Below, piece by piece: positions 1 to 7,680 of a DNA stretch of 64,000 bases. The notes under the pieces were generated by a model, which was given only the letters and a program-made list of their open reading frames with translations, did not search any database and was not told where the DNA came from. The stretch's first letter is position 1, and every line of letters begins with the position of its first letter. The DNA lies in the NCBI GenBank assembly GCA_017434885.1, contig JAFSGE010000030.1, positions 186,001 to 250,000 of the forward strand, given 5' to 3'. Source of the DNA: Lachnospiraceae bacterium (GTDB lineage: Bacteria; Bacillota; Clostridia; Lachnospirales; Lachnospiraceae). Position numbers and translations under genes: made by a program.

Positions 1-38
1 AATTTTCTCATATCTTATGGAAAACAATTAAGAAATGG

Positions 39-69
39 CGGTTAATTCTTATGAAAGAGGAATTAACCG
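39..69. terminator. Inverted repeat, possible terminator of an upstream gene
   Basis: A perfect 10-bp inverted repeat (39-48 with 60-69) with an 11-nt loop is followed by the moderately T-rich run atattttctt. It could end transcription of a gene lying before the window. The T tract is imperfect, so an operator or an incidental palindrome is also possible. Confidence 0.35.
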
Positions 70-139
70 ATATTTTCTTACAAAAAGTCAGACAATTCCA
101 TTTGTTGGGGAAAATAATGAAAAAATAATCAAAAACAGC

Positions 140-168
140 TTGCAAAGTTCTGACATATGTGGTATAGT
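140..168 (+). promoter_or_regulatory. Sigma-A-type promoter of the small peptide gene
   Basis: TTGCAA at 140-145 and TATAGT at 163-168 are separated by exactly 17 bp. Transcription would begin near 175, about 54 nt before the ATG at 229. No other gene lies between this promoter and the small ORF, so it probably drives that unit. Confidence 0.6.
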
Positions 169-228
169 AAATACATCAAATAACAAGTCCGACTAAAGTA
201 TATAATAAAAGATTGGAGGGCAGATATC

Positions 229-312
229 ATGAAATTATATAAGAATGGTAAAGAGACATATCTGTTGCACACAATCAAAGGTGGTTACAAGGGCGGTCCC
301 GGAGACAATTAA
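229..312 (+). CDS. 27-residue peptide of unknown function
   Basis: The ORF starts at ATG 229 behind a good ribosome binding site (ttggagg, 213-219) and ends with TAA at 310-312. The peptide is basic in its first half and ends in the glycine-rich tail GGYKGGPGDN. It contains no cysteine and has no hydrophobic signal segment. A promoter lies upstream and two hairpins follow, the second a strong terminator, so it forms its own short transcript. It precedes a cyclic-di-GMP signalling gene but is separated from it by the terminator. I do not recognise the family. It could be a signalling peptide, a modified-peptide precursor or an intracellular regulatory peptide, and no processing enzyme is adjacent. 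Translation is supported only by the ribosome binding site and the tidy unit. Confidence 0.5.
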   Translation: MKLYKNGKETYLLHTIKGGYKGGPGDN

Positions 313-314
313 TC

Positions 315-335
315 GGAGTACCGAAACGGTATTCC
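315..335 (+). other. Stable 9-bp hairpin just after the peptide stop codon
   Basis: Nine bases at 315-323 pair with 327-335 (one G-U) around an AAA loop, two bases after the peptide stop codon. There is no T tract, so it is not itself a terminator. It may protect the 3' end of the short mRNA or be part of a structured RNA. Confidence 0.45.
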
Positions 336-350
336 ACTAACAAGAAAGAT

Positions 351-387
351 AAACGGTAAAGGGAAGAGAAACCTTTACCGTTTTTTT
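351..387 (+). terminator. Rho-independent terminator of the peptide transcript
   Basis: Bases 351-362 (centred on acggtaaagg) pair with 372-383, with a 9-nt loop and seven consecutive T at 381-387. This is a textbook terminator. It isolates the 27-residue peptide gene from the response regulator gene that follows. Confidence 0.85.
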
Positions 388-455
388 GCAGCAAAAGCCA
401 CGCAGGCAAAATTGTGGTTACACAGAATTTTATTTTACTTGGTAAGGGGCAGTAT

Positions 456-2504
456 ATGGTAAAAGAAGAACGTAAAAAAATATTAATTGTTGATGATGAT
501 AAATTAAGTCTCAAGGTGGCAAAGGATATCTTGAAAGATGAATATGAGATAGACTGTGTTCTGTGTGGAGAAGAAGCATTAACCTATCTGAAAGAGAATA
601 TACCGGATTTAATCCTGATGGATTTGCATATGCCGGGGATGGGCGGAAAAGCAGCTATCAGTCGGATTACATCATCCAAAACATTATGTAAGATACCTAT
701 TATCTGTCTTACTGCGGATGCAAAGCCTGATACGGAAATTCAATGTCTTACGATGGGGGCGTTCGACTATATTACCAAGCCTTTTGTTCCACAGGTAACG
801 AAAAGCAGAATCAGTCGAGTGATTGAACTGAATGAATTGCGTAATCATTTGGAAGCACAATTAAGCAAAAAAACGGCTTTGCTTGAGCAGGTTACGGTGA
901 ACTTTATTATGGCCATTGCCCATACCATAGATGCCAAAGATGCCTATACATCAGGCCATTCCATGAGAGTTGCCAAATGTGCGGAGGAAATAGCCAAGGC
1001 ACTCGGATGGGACGAGGAGCAGGTGTTAAATATTCATTACATAGCACTTTTACATGATATCGGAAAAATCGGAATTCCCGATGCTATTTTAAATAAACCG
1101 TCTCATTTGACAGATGATGAGTTTGGTATTATCAAGAGACATCCTGCTATCGGATATGAAATCTTGAAGAATATCCGTATTATTGAGCAGGTTTCCGAGG
1201 GGGCATTATATCATCATGAGCGATATGACGGCACCGGATATCCTTATGGGCTGAAGGGAGAAGAAATTCCGCTTTGCGCCAGAATAGTGGGAATTGCGGA
1301 TGCTTATGATGCAATGACATCAAACCGTGTTTATCGTGCCAAATTAAGTGATGAGATGGTGATTGCAGAGTTTGAAAAGTTTAAGGGAAGACAGTTTGAC
1401 CCGGAGCTTACGGAATTGTTTTTAAATATGCTTCGAAAAGGATTCTCCATACCGCCTGTAGATTTGCTGAGTGAATACGAAGAGAAGGACAATGAATTAA
1501 ATGGTGAAAATCGGAAATCCCTTAATAAAACGTTGACGGAATATGCGTTGGAAGCAAGAATTGTTGCTATGCATGATTCGTTGACCGGGCTATATAACAG
1601 AAGCTATGCAGAGACAAAGATACCGCCTATGCTTGAGGCAGAAGACGGCGGAACCTTATTTGTAATAGATGTAGACAACTTTAAGACGATTAATGATACC
1701 TACGGCCATATAGCGGGAGATTATACTTTGAAACTGCTTGCAGAAGAGTTAGAGAAGTATGAGGATGAACAAAATATTGTGTGTAGGGTAGGCGGCGATG
1801 AGTTTATCCTGTATTGCAATGCATTGATTGAACGAAGCTTGATTTTGTTTAAGGTAAAAGAACTGATACAGAGGCTTTCTGCAAAAATCAGAGAGAATGA
1901 ATATAGCAGTATGGCATCTATTTCAGTCGGAATTGCTGTTTATCCGAAAGACGGTAATACCTATGAGATGTTGTTTGACAATGCGGACAAAGCATTGTTC
2001 CATGTAAAGAAAACAGGCAAAAATTCTTATTGCTTTTACAGTGATGAAGATGCAGAAACTACCCGCAGTACCACTACAACGGATATTGACAACATCAGAC
2101 AGATGATAGAAGGAAAAGCCGGTGATTTTAACGGTGTCTTTAATGTGCAATACGATGAGTTTAAGCAGATGTACAATTATGTAGAGCGGAGTGTTATCCG
2201 TAACAAGAAACAGGTACAAACGCTTTTATTTACTCTCAGTATTAATGAGGCTGCTTCGTACCGTAAGATGGTACCGGATGAAGCAATGAATATTTTGGAA
2301 GCGGCCGTGGCATCTTCCCTGCGAATGGTTGATATCGGAACCAGATACAGCAGTGTGCAGTATATTGCAATTTTACTGGATTCGGATGAAGCAGGTGGTA
2401 AGATTGTTGGTGAACGGGTTAAGAATAGATTTTTTAAGCTTTATGTAAGTGGTGATGTGAATCTTTCTTATGACATTCAGACTATGAATCCAAAGACGGT
2501 ATAG
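456..2504 (+). CDS. Response regulator with HD-GYP phosphodiesterase and GGDEF domains
   Basis: A 682-residue cytoplasmic signalling protein. Residues about 8-125 form a receiver domain with the acidic DDD cluster and phospho-acceptor D56. An HD-GYP domain follows (HDIGKIGIP at 200-208, then HHERYDGTGYP), a family that hydrolyses cyclic-di-GMP. A diguanylate cyclase domain follows with an intact GGDEF at 446-450. It has no RxxD inhibitory site at the usual place five residues before GGDEF. The last roughly 130 residues resemble a second cyclase fold without the signature. ATG 456 was chosen because AAGGGG lies 5-6 nt upstream; an upstream GTG at 414 has no such site. No histidine kinase lies alongside. 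Both opposing activities look possible; the net direction cannot be read from sequence. Confidence 0.88.
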   Translation: MVKEERKKILIVDDDKLSLKVAKDILKDEYEIDCVLCGEEALTYLKENIPDLILMDLHMPGMGGKAAISRITSSKTLCKIPIICLTADAKPDTEIQCLTMGAFDYITKPFVPQVTKSRISRVIELNELRNHLEAQLSKKTALLEQVTVNFIMAIAHTIDAKDAYTSGHSMRVAKCAEEIAKALGWDEEQVLNIHYIALLHDIGKIGIPDAILNKPSHLTDDEFGIIKRHPAIGYEILKNIRIIEQVSEGALYHHERYDGTGYPYGLKGEEIPLCARIVGIADAYDAMTSNRVYRAKLSDEMVIAEFEKFKGRQFDPELTELFLNMLRKGFSIPPVDLLSEYEEKDNELNGENRKSLNKTLTEYALEARIVAMHDSLTGLYNRSYAETKIPPMLEAEDGGTLFVIDVDNFKTINDTYGHIAGDYTLKLLAEELEKYEDEQNIVCRVGGDEFILYCNALIERSLILFKVKELIQRLSAKIRENEYSSMASISVGIAVYPKDGNTYEMLFDNADKALFHVKKTGKNSYCFYSDEDAETTRSTTTTDIDNIRQMIEGKAGDFNGVFNVQYDEFKQMYNYVERSVIRNKKQVQTLLFTLSINEAASYRKMVPDEAMNILEAAVASSLRMVDIGTRYSSVQYIAILLDSDEAGGKIVGERVKNRFFKLYVSGDVNLSYDIQTMNPKTV

Positions 2505-2565
2505 ACTTTTTTGATGCATTCATATAAAATAAGGATATTAAGTTTGTCAGAAAGAGGAGAGCATT

Positions 2566-3096
2566 ATGAAATTTTGTACAAATTGCGGGGCAGAAATTGC
2601 GGATGAATCAAAGTTTTGCAGTAACTGTGGTATGAAAATGGAGGAAACGGCAGATGCGGTAACTTCTTCAGGTGAGATTGATATTAAGTATGAAGATACA
2701 TTGGAAAATAGCTATTATGATACACCGTCTCAGGAACTTGATATTCACTATGAAGAGGAAGAAGTTTATGGGGGAAAGGAAATATTTGTGGTACCTCAGC
2801 CTCAGTTTTATCAGGAAAATATTGTAAATGAAGGCGGTGCGGGAAATGTAGGATTTGCTATTGCATCTATGGTCTGCGGTATTCTTTCTCTTGTATGCTG
2901 TTGTCTTACATGGCTTAGCCTGCTTCTGGGTATAGCGGGTATTGCATTAGGCGTGATATCACTGAAAGGAAAGTTTGATGGAAGAGGAATGGCAATTGCC
3001 GGAGTTGTTTGCGGCGGAATCGGCGTTGCAGTTTGGGTGATTTTACTTCTGTTAGGCGGCGCGGTCGGTTTGTTTGGCGACTTGCTTGAATTTTAA
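2566..3096 (+). CDS. Zinc-ribbon DUF4190 membrane protein
   Basis: A 176-residue protein opening with a zinc ribbon (C4, C7, C18, C21), followed by an acidic low-complexity linker. From about residue 95 it has two hydrophobic segments of the DUF4190 type, rich in glycine, alanine and cysteine. The family is of unknown function and common in Clostridia and Actinobacteria. The ATG follows GAGGAG closely. The ribbon should face the cytoplasm, perhaps binding a partner. Two more small membrane proteins follow (one only 5 nt downstream), which suggests a shared transcript. Confidence 0.75.
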   Translation: MKFCTNCGAEIADESKFCSNCGMKMEETADAVTSSGEIDIKYEDTLENSYYDTPSQELDIHYEEEEVYGGKEIFVVPQPQFYQENIVNEGGAGNVGFAIASMVCGILSLVCCCLTWLSLLLGIAGIALGVISLKGKFDGRGMAIAGVVCGGIGVAVWVILLLLGGAVGLFGDLLEF

Positions 3097-3101
3097 AGCT
3101 T

Positions 3102-3500
3102 ATGAATAAAAAATACAGAGTAGATGCTGTGTTATATCAAATTGGCAAAATAATCTGGCTTCCTGTTTTGATAGCAGGAAGCTGGTTTGCGAATAGAGGG
3201 TATGAACAGTATGGAAAACTCTTTGAATGTGACATTTATAATAGGACAGGGCTTTTTTGCCCGGGATGTGGTGGAACGAGAGCGGTTTATTTTCTGTTTT
3301 GCGGAGAACTGCTGAAAAGTGTCAGGTATCATCCGGCGGTTCTTGGCGTCGTATTTTTGTATTTGCATTTTATGCTGTTGTTTTTTTTCAGGAAACACAT
3401 AAAGAAAACGGATAAAGAAATTGCCATTGAGATTTATGTATATGTTCTTGCGGCAGTGATAATATTGCAGTGGATTATCAAAATATTTTTTTGTGTTTGA
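3102..3500 (+). CDS. DUF2752 family membrane protein
   Basis: A 132-residue protein with about three membrane segments. It carries the DUF2752 signature CPGCGGTRAVY near residue 47, here in the context LFCPGCGGTRA. Its function is unknown. The family often sits beside zinc-ribbon/DUF4190 proteins, as here, where the start codon lies 5 nt after the preceding stop. No strong ribosome binding site is visible, so translation is probably coupled to the upstream gene. Confidence 0.75.
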   Translation: MNKKYRVDAVLYQIGKIIWLPVLIAGSWFANRGYEQYGKLFECDIYNRTGLFCPGCGGTRAVYFLFCGELLKSVRYHPAVLGVVFLYLHFMLLFFFRKHIKKTDKEIAIEIYVYVLAAVIILQWIIKIFFCV

Positions 3501-3594
3501 TGAGCAAAATACGAATGTATCAGATATTACTTGATTTGTGTCTGGAATTACAGTATGATATAAGCATATTTGAATACATGAGGAGGAAAGTGTA

Positions 3595-3861
3595 ATGGAT
3601 AAAAAAACAACAGGTATCGTAGCATATCTTACATGGATTGGATTTTTAATTGCTGTGTGCGCAGGAGATAAGGACGGAGCAAAATTCCATGTGAATCAGG
3701 CACTTGTTATTATGTTGTTTGGTTTGCTCAGCATCATTCCCTGTCTTGGACAGATTTGGGGAATCTTCATTTTTGTATGCTGGATTATGGGACTGATTGC
3801 AGCAATTAATGAAGAAGAAAAAGAAGTACCCCTTATCGGGAAAATCAGATTACTGAAATAA
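3595..3861 (+). CDS. DUF4870/Tic20-like small membrane protein
   Basis: An 88-residue protein with two or three hydrophobic helices. The pattern fits the DUF4870/Tic20-like family: an opening TGIVAYLTWIGFL, then KFHVNQAL and a hydrophobic C-terminal hairpin. It has no catalytic motif and the family's role is not established in bacteria. AGGAGG lies 8 nt before the ATG. A bidirectional hairpin terminator follows, so it ends the series of three small membrane protein genes. Confidence 0.7.
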   Translation: MDKKTTGIVAYLTWIGFLIAVCAGDKDGAKFHVNQALVIMLFGLLSIIPCLGQIWGIFIFVCWIMGLIAAINEEEKEVPLIGKIRLLK

Positions 3862-3866
3862 TGAAG

Positions 3867-3899
3867 ATGACCGCTTGAGAATGATTCTTAAGCGGTCAT
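3867..3899. terminator. Bidirectional terminator between convergent genes
   Basis: Ten bases (3867-3876) pair with 3890-3899, and the inner bases extend the stem to about 15 bp with a 3-nt loop. The hairpin lies between the forward DUF4870-like gene and the reverse lipoprotein gene. Its T tract is only modest on the forward strand. Confidence 0.65.
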
Positions 3900-3940
3900 T
3901 GTTTATAAAAGAGTTGCTTGCTGTTAAAATAAATATTTGT

Positions 3941-4540
3941 TTATTGAGGTTGTTGCTGGATGAAACCTGTTGATTGGGTTTCTGTATCATCTGTTTCGGG
4001 CGATTCCCCGGATACTTCTTCCGGATTTTCATCTTCAGATGTTTCGGAGTCTTCATAAACATAAATCTCTTCAGGGATATCACCGTGAAGAATTGATATA
4101 ATATACTGAAGTCGTAAGTTGGCGCGGTCATAATTTTGCTTTGCAACATCTGCAAGTACGGTGTCAAAAGGCTCTGCTTCAAATGCCTGATGATAGTAGG
4201 AAACCGCTTCTGTCATATATTCACTGGCTTCATCTGCAAGCTCATCTACACCGGGAAAACCGTCAGGAACTTCGAGGGAGGCCATTTGTGCGAATCCGTT
4301 GTCCATGGCATCTAAAACGGACAGAAGGTCTGAAACTGCAGTTTCGGATTCGGGATTGATGGAGTTAATAGCTGCATCGTATGTCTTAACATTTTCAAAA
4401 AACTGTGTCATATTTGCTTTGTAAGCATCCAACTCTGCGGCATTACCGCAACCGGAAAACAGAAACATGCATATAAGCAACGTACCGGTCATTAATTTTT
4501 TGAGTGTTCCTGTTGGATTATGGTGTAATATATATTTCAA
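3941..4540 (-). CDS. Putative lipoprotein, function unknown
   Basis: A 199-residue protein with a basic N-terminus and hydrophobic stretch ending in FSGC, with the predicted lipidated Cys31. The mature part is helical and acidic. The last roughly 45 residues are a Glu/Ser/Thr-rich, probably disordered tail. The start is TTG at 4540-4538, chosen because AGGAGG lies 7 nt upstream on the reverse strand and no ATG is near it. An internal ATG at residue 17 would remove the basic N-region but leave a possible signal. It is transcribed alone and converges on the DUF4870-like gene. I do not recognise a family. Confidence 0.65.
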   Translation of the reverse strand: MKYILHHNPTGTLKKLMTGTLLICMFLFSGCGNAAELDAYKANMTQFFENVKTYDAAINSINPESETAVSDLLSVLDAMDNGFAQMASLEVPDGFPGVDELADEASEYMTEAVSYYHQAFEAEPFDTVLADVAKQNYDRANLRLQYIISILHGDIPEEIYVYEDSETSEDENPEEVSGESPETDDTETQSTGFIQQQPQ

Positions 4541-4719
4541 GGTAATTCCTCCTAAGAATATCTTTTGTCATATGTATATAAATTATCATAGTTGCGAAAT
4601 GAAATCAAGAAATAGATGCATGAAAAGATTATGAAAGATTATGATTGTTCAATTGTAGTTTTTTATAAATTATGTTACCATGAGAAAATAAGAAATTTGT
4701 AGTATGGGTGGAAATAGGT

Positions 4720-7221
4720 ATGAGGTTTATCGAATTTAAGAAATTAGCAGAAAAACAAATCATTTTTTTGGATGGTGCAACAGGCTCCAATTTGATAAGA
4801 AGAGGAATGCCTGCCGGGGTATGTCCCGAAAAATGGATTTTGGAACATAAAGATATTTTCATCGGTTTGCAAAAGGAATATGTGGAAGCAGGAAGTAATA
4901 TTATTTATGCACCTACTTTTACAGCAAATCGTATTAAATTAAAAGAGTATGGCTTGCAGGAGGATTTGGTCAGAATAAACACAGAACTTGTAAAACTGTC
5001 CAAGGAAGCTGCAGGGGATAAGGCGTATGTTGCCGCAGATATCACCATGACAGGGGAACAGCTTTCTCCTATGGGGAAAATGGATTTCGAGGAATTGATA
5101 TCTGTATATAAAGAGCAGATTTCAGTGTGTTGTAATGCAGGTGTGGATTTAATTGTGGTTGAAACCATGATGAGCCTGCAGGAGACCAGAGCGGCAGTGA
5201 TTGCTGCAAAAGAAGTTTGTGATTTACCTATAATGGTAACATTAACCTTTGAAAAAGACGGAAAGACGCTTTTTGGAACAGATGCGGTGACAGCAGCAAT
5301 TACCTTGGAAAAATTAGGTGTCTGTGCAATCGGTGCAAACTGCTCTACGGGACCGGATAAAATGACGTCACTGATTCAGAACATTTCTGAAGTGGTTTCC
5401 ATTCCGGTTATTGCCAAACCCAATGCAGGACTTCCGGCTATGAATGAGCAGGGTGAGACTGTTTATGATATGGATGAACAGACCTTTGCGACAGAAATGC
5501 AAAAACTGATAGAAGCAGGTGCAACGATTATCGGTGGTTGTTGCGGTACTTCGCCTTCTTATATTAAAGCTATTTCTGATGCATTTAAGGCAAAAGGTGA
5601 AAGTATTGTTAAGGCGAATACAGAGCGTAAGGCAAATTGTGTTACTAAGAAGATGCGTTATCTGACATCGGAGAGAAAAACGGTTGCATTTGGTATGAAT
5701 GATCCGTTTATGATTGTGGGCGAGAGAATTAATCCTACCGGCAAGAAAAAACTGCAGGAACAGTTACGTGCTGGAAATCTTGAGATGGTGGTTGATTTTG
5801 CAAGTGAGCAGGAAGAATGCGGCGCATCACTTCTCGATATTAACGTGGGAATGAGTGGTATTGACGAAAAAGAAATGATGCTCAAAGTATTGGAAGAAGT
5901 GACTCTTACAACATCATTGCCTCTTGTGCTTGATTCCAGTCATGTGGATGTGATGGAAGCGGCACTTCGAAGATATCCGGGACGTGCGCTGATTAATTCT
6001 GTTTCCGCAGAAAGTGAAAAGATAGAGAAGATGCTTCCTCTTGCCAAGAAATATGGTGCAATGGTAATTTTACTTCCATTGTCGGATAAAGGGTTACCGG
6101 AAAGTCTTGAAGAGAAGACAGAACTGATTCAGATGCTTACGGAAAAAGCATTTGAAATAGGCCTTGATAAAGAAGATATTGTGGTAGACGGATTGGTGGC
6201 TACCGTAGGAGCCAATCCGGAGGCAGCAAAAGAAGTTCTGTCCACTATCAGATATTGTAAACAAAACGGATATGCAACCATCTGCGGCTTGTCTAATATT
6301 TCTTTTGGATTGCCGGAGAGAAGCTTTATTAATACAGCATTTTTAACCATGGCTGTGTATGAAGGGCTTACCATGGCGATAGCGAATCCGTCCCAGGACT
6401 TACTTGTGAATACGGCATTTGCTTCTGACTTACTGATTCACAAAGAAGAGGCTGATATCCGGTATATAGAGCAAATTGAACGGTATAAAGAGCGCTGTCC
6501 GCAAGGGATGACTTCTGTGGCAAAGCCGCAAAACTATGAGAAAGCAGCTGAGCAAGGTACAGTTTCAAAAGAGGCGGCAGATGAAAAGAAACAAAATCAG
6601 ATTTATTATGATGTTTTAAAAGGAAACCGCAAGCTGATTGCAGAGCATACCAAGGCTGAGATGGAAAAAGGAACACAGGCGTCCGTCATTCTTGATGAAA
6701 TGCTTTTGCCGGCAATCAATGAAGTAGGGAGACTGTTTGACAGTGGTAAATATTTCCTGCCACAGCTGATTGCAAGCGCTGAGGCTATGAAGCTCTCCAT
6801 TGAATATTTAGAGCCTTATCTTGCTACGGGAGCAGAAAATAAGGAAATGCCTACCGTTGTGATTGCCACCGTTTCCGGTGATATTCATGATATCGGTAAA
6901 AATTTGGTTGCCATGATGTTAAAGAATTACGGATTTAAGGTGATAGACCTTGGAAAAGATGTTCCCAAAGAGATGATTATACAGAAGGCAAAAGAGTATA
7001 ATGCTTCCATAATTGCCCTTTCTGCATTAATGACAACTACTATGCAGGAAATGAAACATGTGATAAAATGTGCAAAGGAAAACGATGTTGATTCCAAGAT
7101 AATGATTGGCGGCGCGGTAATTACCGATGATTATGCTCAGGAAATCGGAGCAGACGGATATTCTAAAGATGCGGCGGATGCGGTAAAGGTTGCCATGAAG
7201 TTGAGCGGAGTGGTGAAATAA
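4720..7221 (+). CDS. metH: Cobalamin-dependent methionine synthase (homocysteine, folate and B12 modules)
   Basis: Transfers a methyl group from methyl-tetrahydrofolate to homocysteine via cobalamin. The 833 residues hold, in order, an S-methyltransferase domain with zinc ligands C208, C274 and C275; a pterin-binding domain from about residue 330; a B12 cap domain; and a B12-binding domain with DIHDIGK, His723 being the cobalt ligand. It ends there. The C-terminal AdoMet-binding reactivation domain of the ~1200-residue E. coli MetH is absent, which is usual in Clostridia, where a separate protein may do that job. ATG 4720 is preferred over GTG 4708 because GGTGG is spaced 8 nt before it. No SAM riboswitch is visible upstream. 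The next genes are a small membrane protein and ilvB. Confidence 0.92.
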   Translation: MRFIEFKKLAEKQIIFLDGATGSNLIRRGMPAGVCPEKWILEHKDIFIGLQKEYVEAGSNIIYAPTFTANRIKLKEYGLQEDLVRINTELVKLSKEAAGDKAYVAADITMTGEQLSPMGKMDFEELISVYKEQISVCCNAGVDLIVVETMMSLQETRAAVIAAKEVCDLPIMVTLTFEKDGKTLFGTDAVTAAITLEKLGVCAIGANCSTGPDKMTSLIQNISEVVSIPVIAKPNAGLPAMNEQGETVYDMDEQTFATEMQKLIEAGATIIGGCCGTSPSYIKAISDAFKAKGESIVKANTERKANCVTKKMRYLTSERKTVAFGMNDPFMIVGERINPTGKKKLQEQLRAGNLEMVVDFASEQEECGASLLDINVGMSGIDEKEMMLKVLEEVTLTTSLPLVLDSSHVDVMEAALRRYPGRALINSVSAESEKIEKMLPLAKKYGAMVILLPLSDKGLPESLEEKTELIQMLTEKAFEIGLDKEDIVVDGLVATVGANPEAAKEVLSTIRYCKQNGYATICGLSNISFGLPERSFINTAFLTMAVYEGLTMAIANPSQDLLVNTAFASDLLIHKEEADIRYIEQIERYKERCPQGMTSVAKPQNYEKAAEQGTVSKEAADEKKQNQIYYDVLKGNRKLIAEHTKAEMEKGTQASVILDEMLLPAINEVGRLFDSGKYFLPQLIASAEAMKLSIEYLEPYLATGAENKEMPTVVIATVSGDIHDIGKNLVAMMLKNYGFKVIDLGKDVPKEMIIQKAKEYNASIIALSALMTTTMQEMKHVIKCAKENDVDSKIMIGGAVITDDYAQEIGADGYSKDAADAVKVAMKLSGVVK

Positions 7222-7248
7222 CAGGCAACGGCAGAAAGGGAGGTTTTC

Positions 7249-7662
7249 ATGAACGATAGAGATGAACTTTTGGAGAAGCTGGTCAAAAATTCTGCGAAAC
7301 AGCTTTTTTACACCAGAGTAACAACACTTGCGGCACTGATTTTGGTAGCGGTAGTGATTGCCTGCCTGGCAGTGATAATGCCTAAGGTCACAGAAACGGT
7401 GGAAAATGCTAATGCCATATTGGCACAGGCGTCCGAAACCATTACATTGGTGGATACCACACTGGAAAGTGTAACGGAAATGAGCGAATCCATTACTACA
7501 ATGGGAACTAACATGGATACGTTTATTACCGATAATTCCGAATCTATAGAACAGATTATGACAAAACTGGACGGAATTGATTTTGAAGGATTAAATGATG
7601 CCATAGCAGATCTTGGGGATGTAGTGGAACCATTGGCGGATTTTTTTGGAAAGTTTAGATAA
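7249..7662 (+). CDS. Single-pass membrane protein with helical domain, unknown
   Basis: A 137-residue protein with a short charged N-terminus, one membrane helix at about residues 24-44, and an extracytoplasmic helical part with Glu/Thr/Ser-rich heptad-like stretches. The layout recalls the input region of chemoreceptors, but no HAMP or signalling domain is present. GGGAGG precedes the ATG. It lies 27 nt after metH and 18 nt before ilvB, so it is probably co-transcribed. No function can be assigned. Confidence 0.6.
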   Translation: MNDRDELLEKLVKNSAKQLFYTRVTTLAALILVAVVIACLAVIMPKVTETVENANAILAQASETITLVDTTLESVTEMSESITTMGTNMDTFITDNSESIEQIMTKLDGIDFEGLNDAIADLGDVVEPLADFFGKFR

Positions 7663-7680
7663 GAAAGGTAGGAAAGATAG

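Noticed and set aside
229-455. c-di-GMP riboswitch before the HD-GYP/GGDEF gene
   Set aside because: No GEMM-type conserved core is visible; the hairpins fit a peptide gene with a terminator better.
4541-4719. SAM or cobalamin riboswitch before metH
   Set aside because: The 180-nt gap is AT-rich and shows neither the S-box core nor the B12-box.
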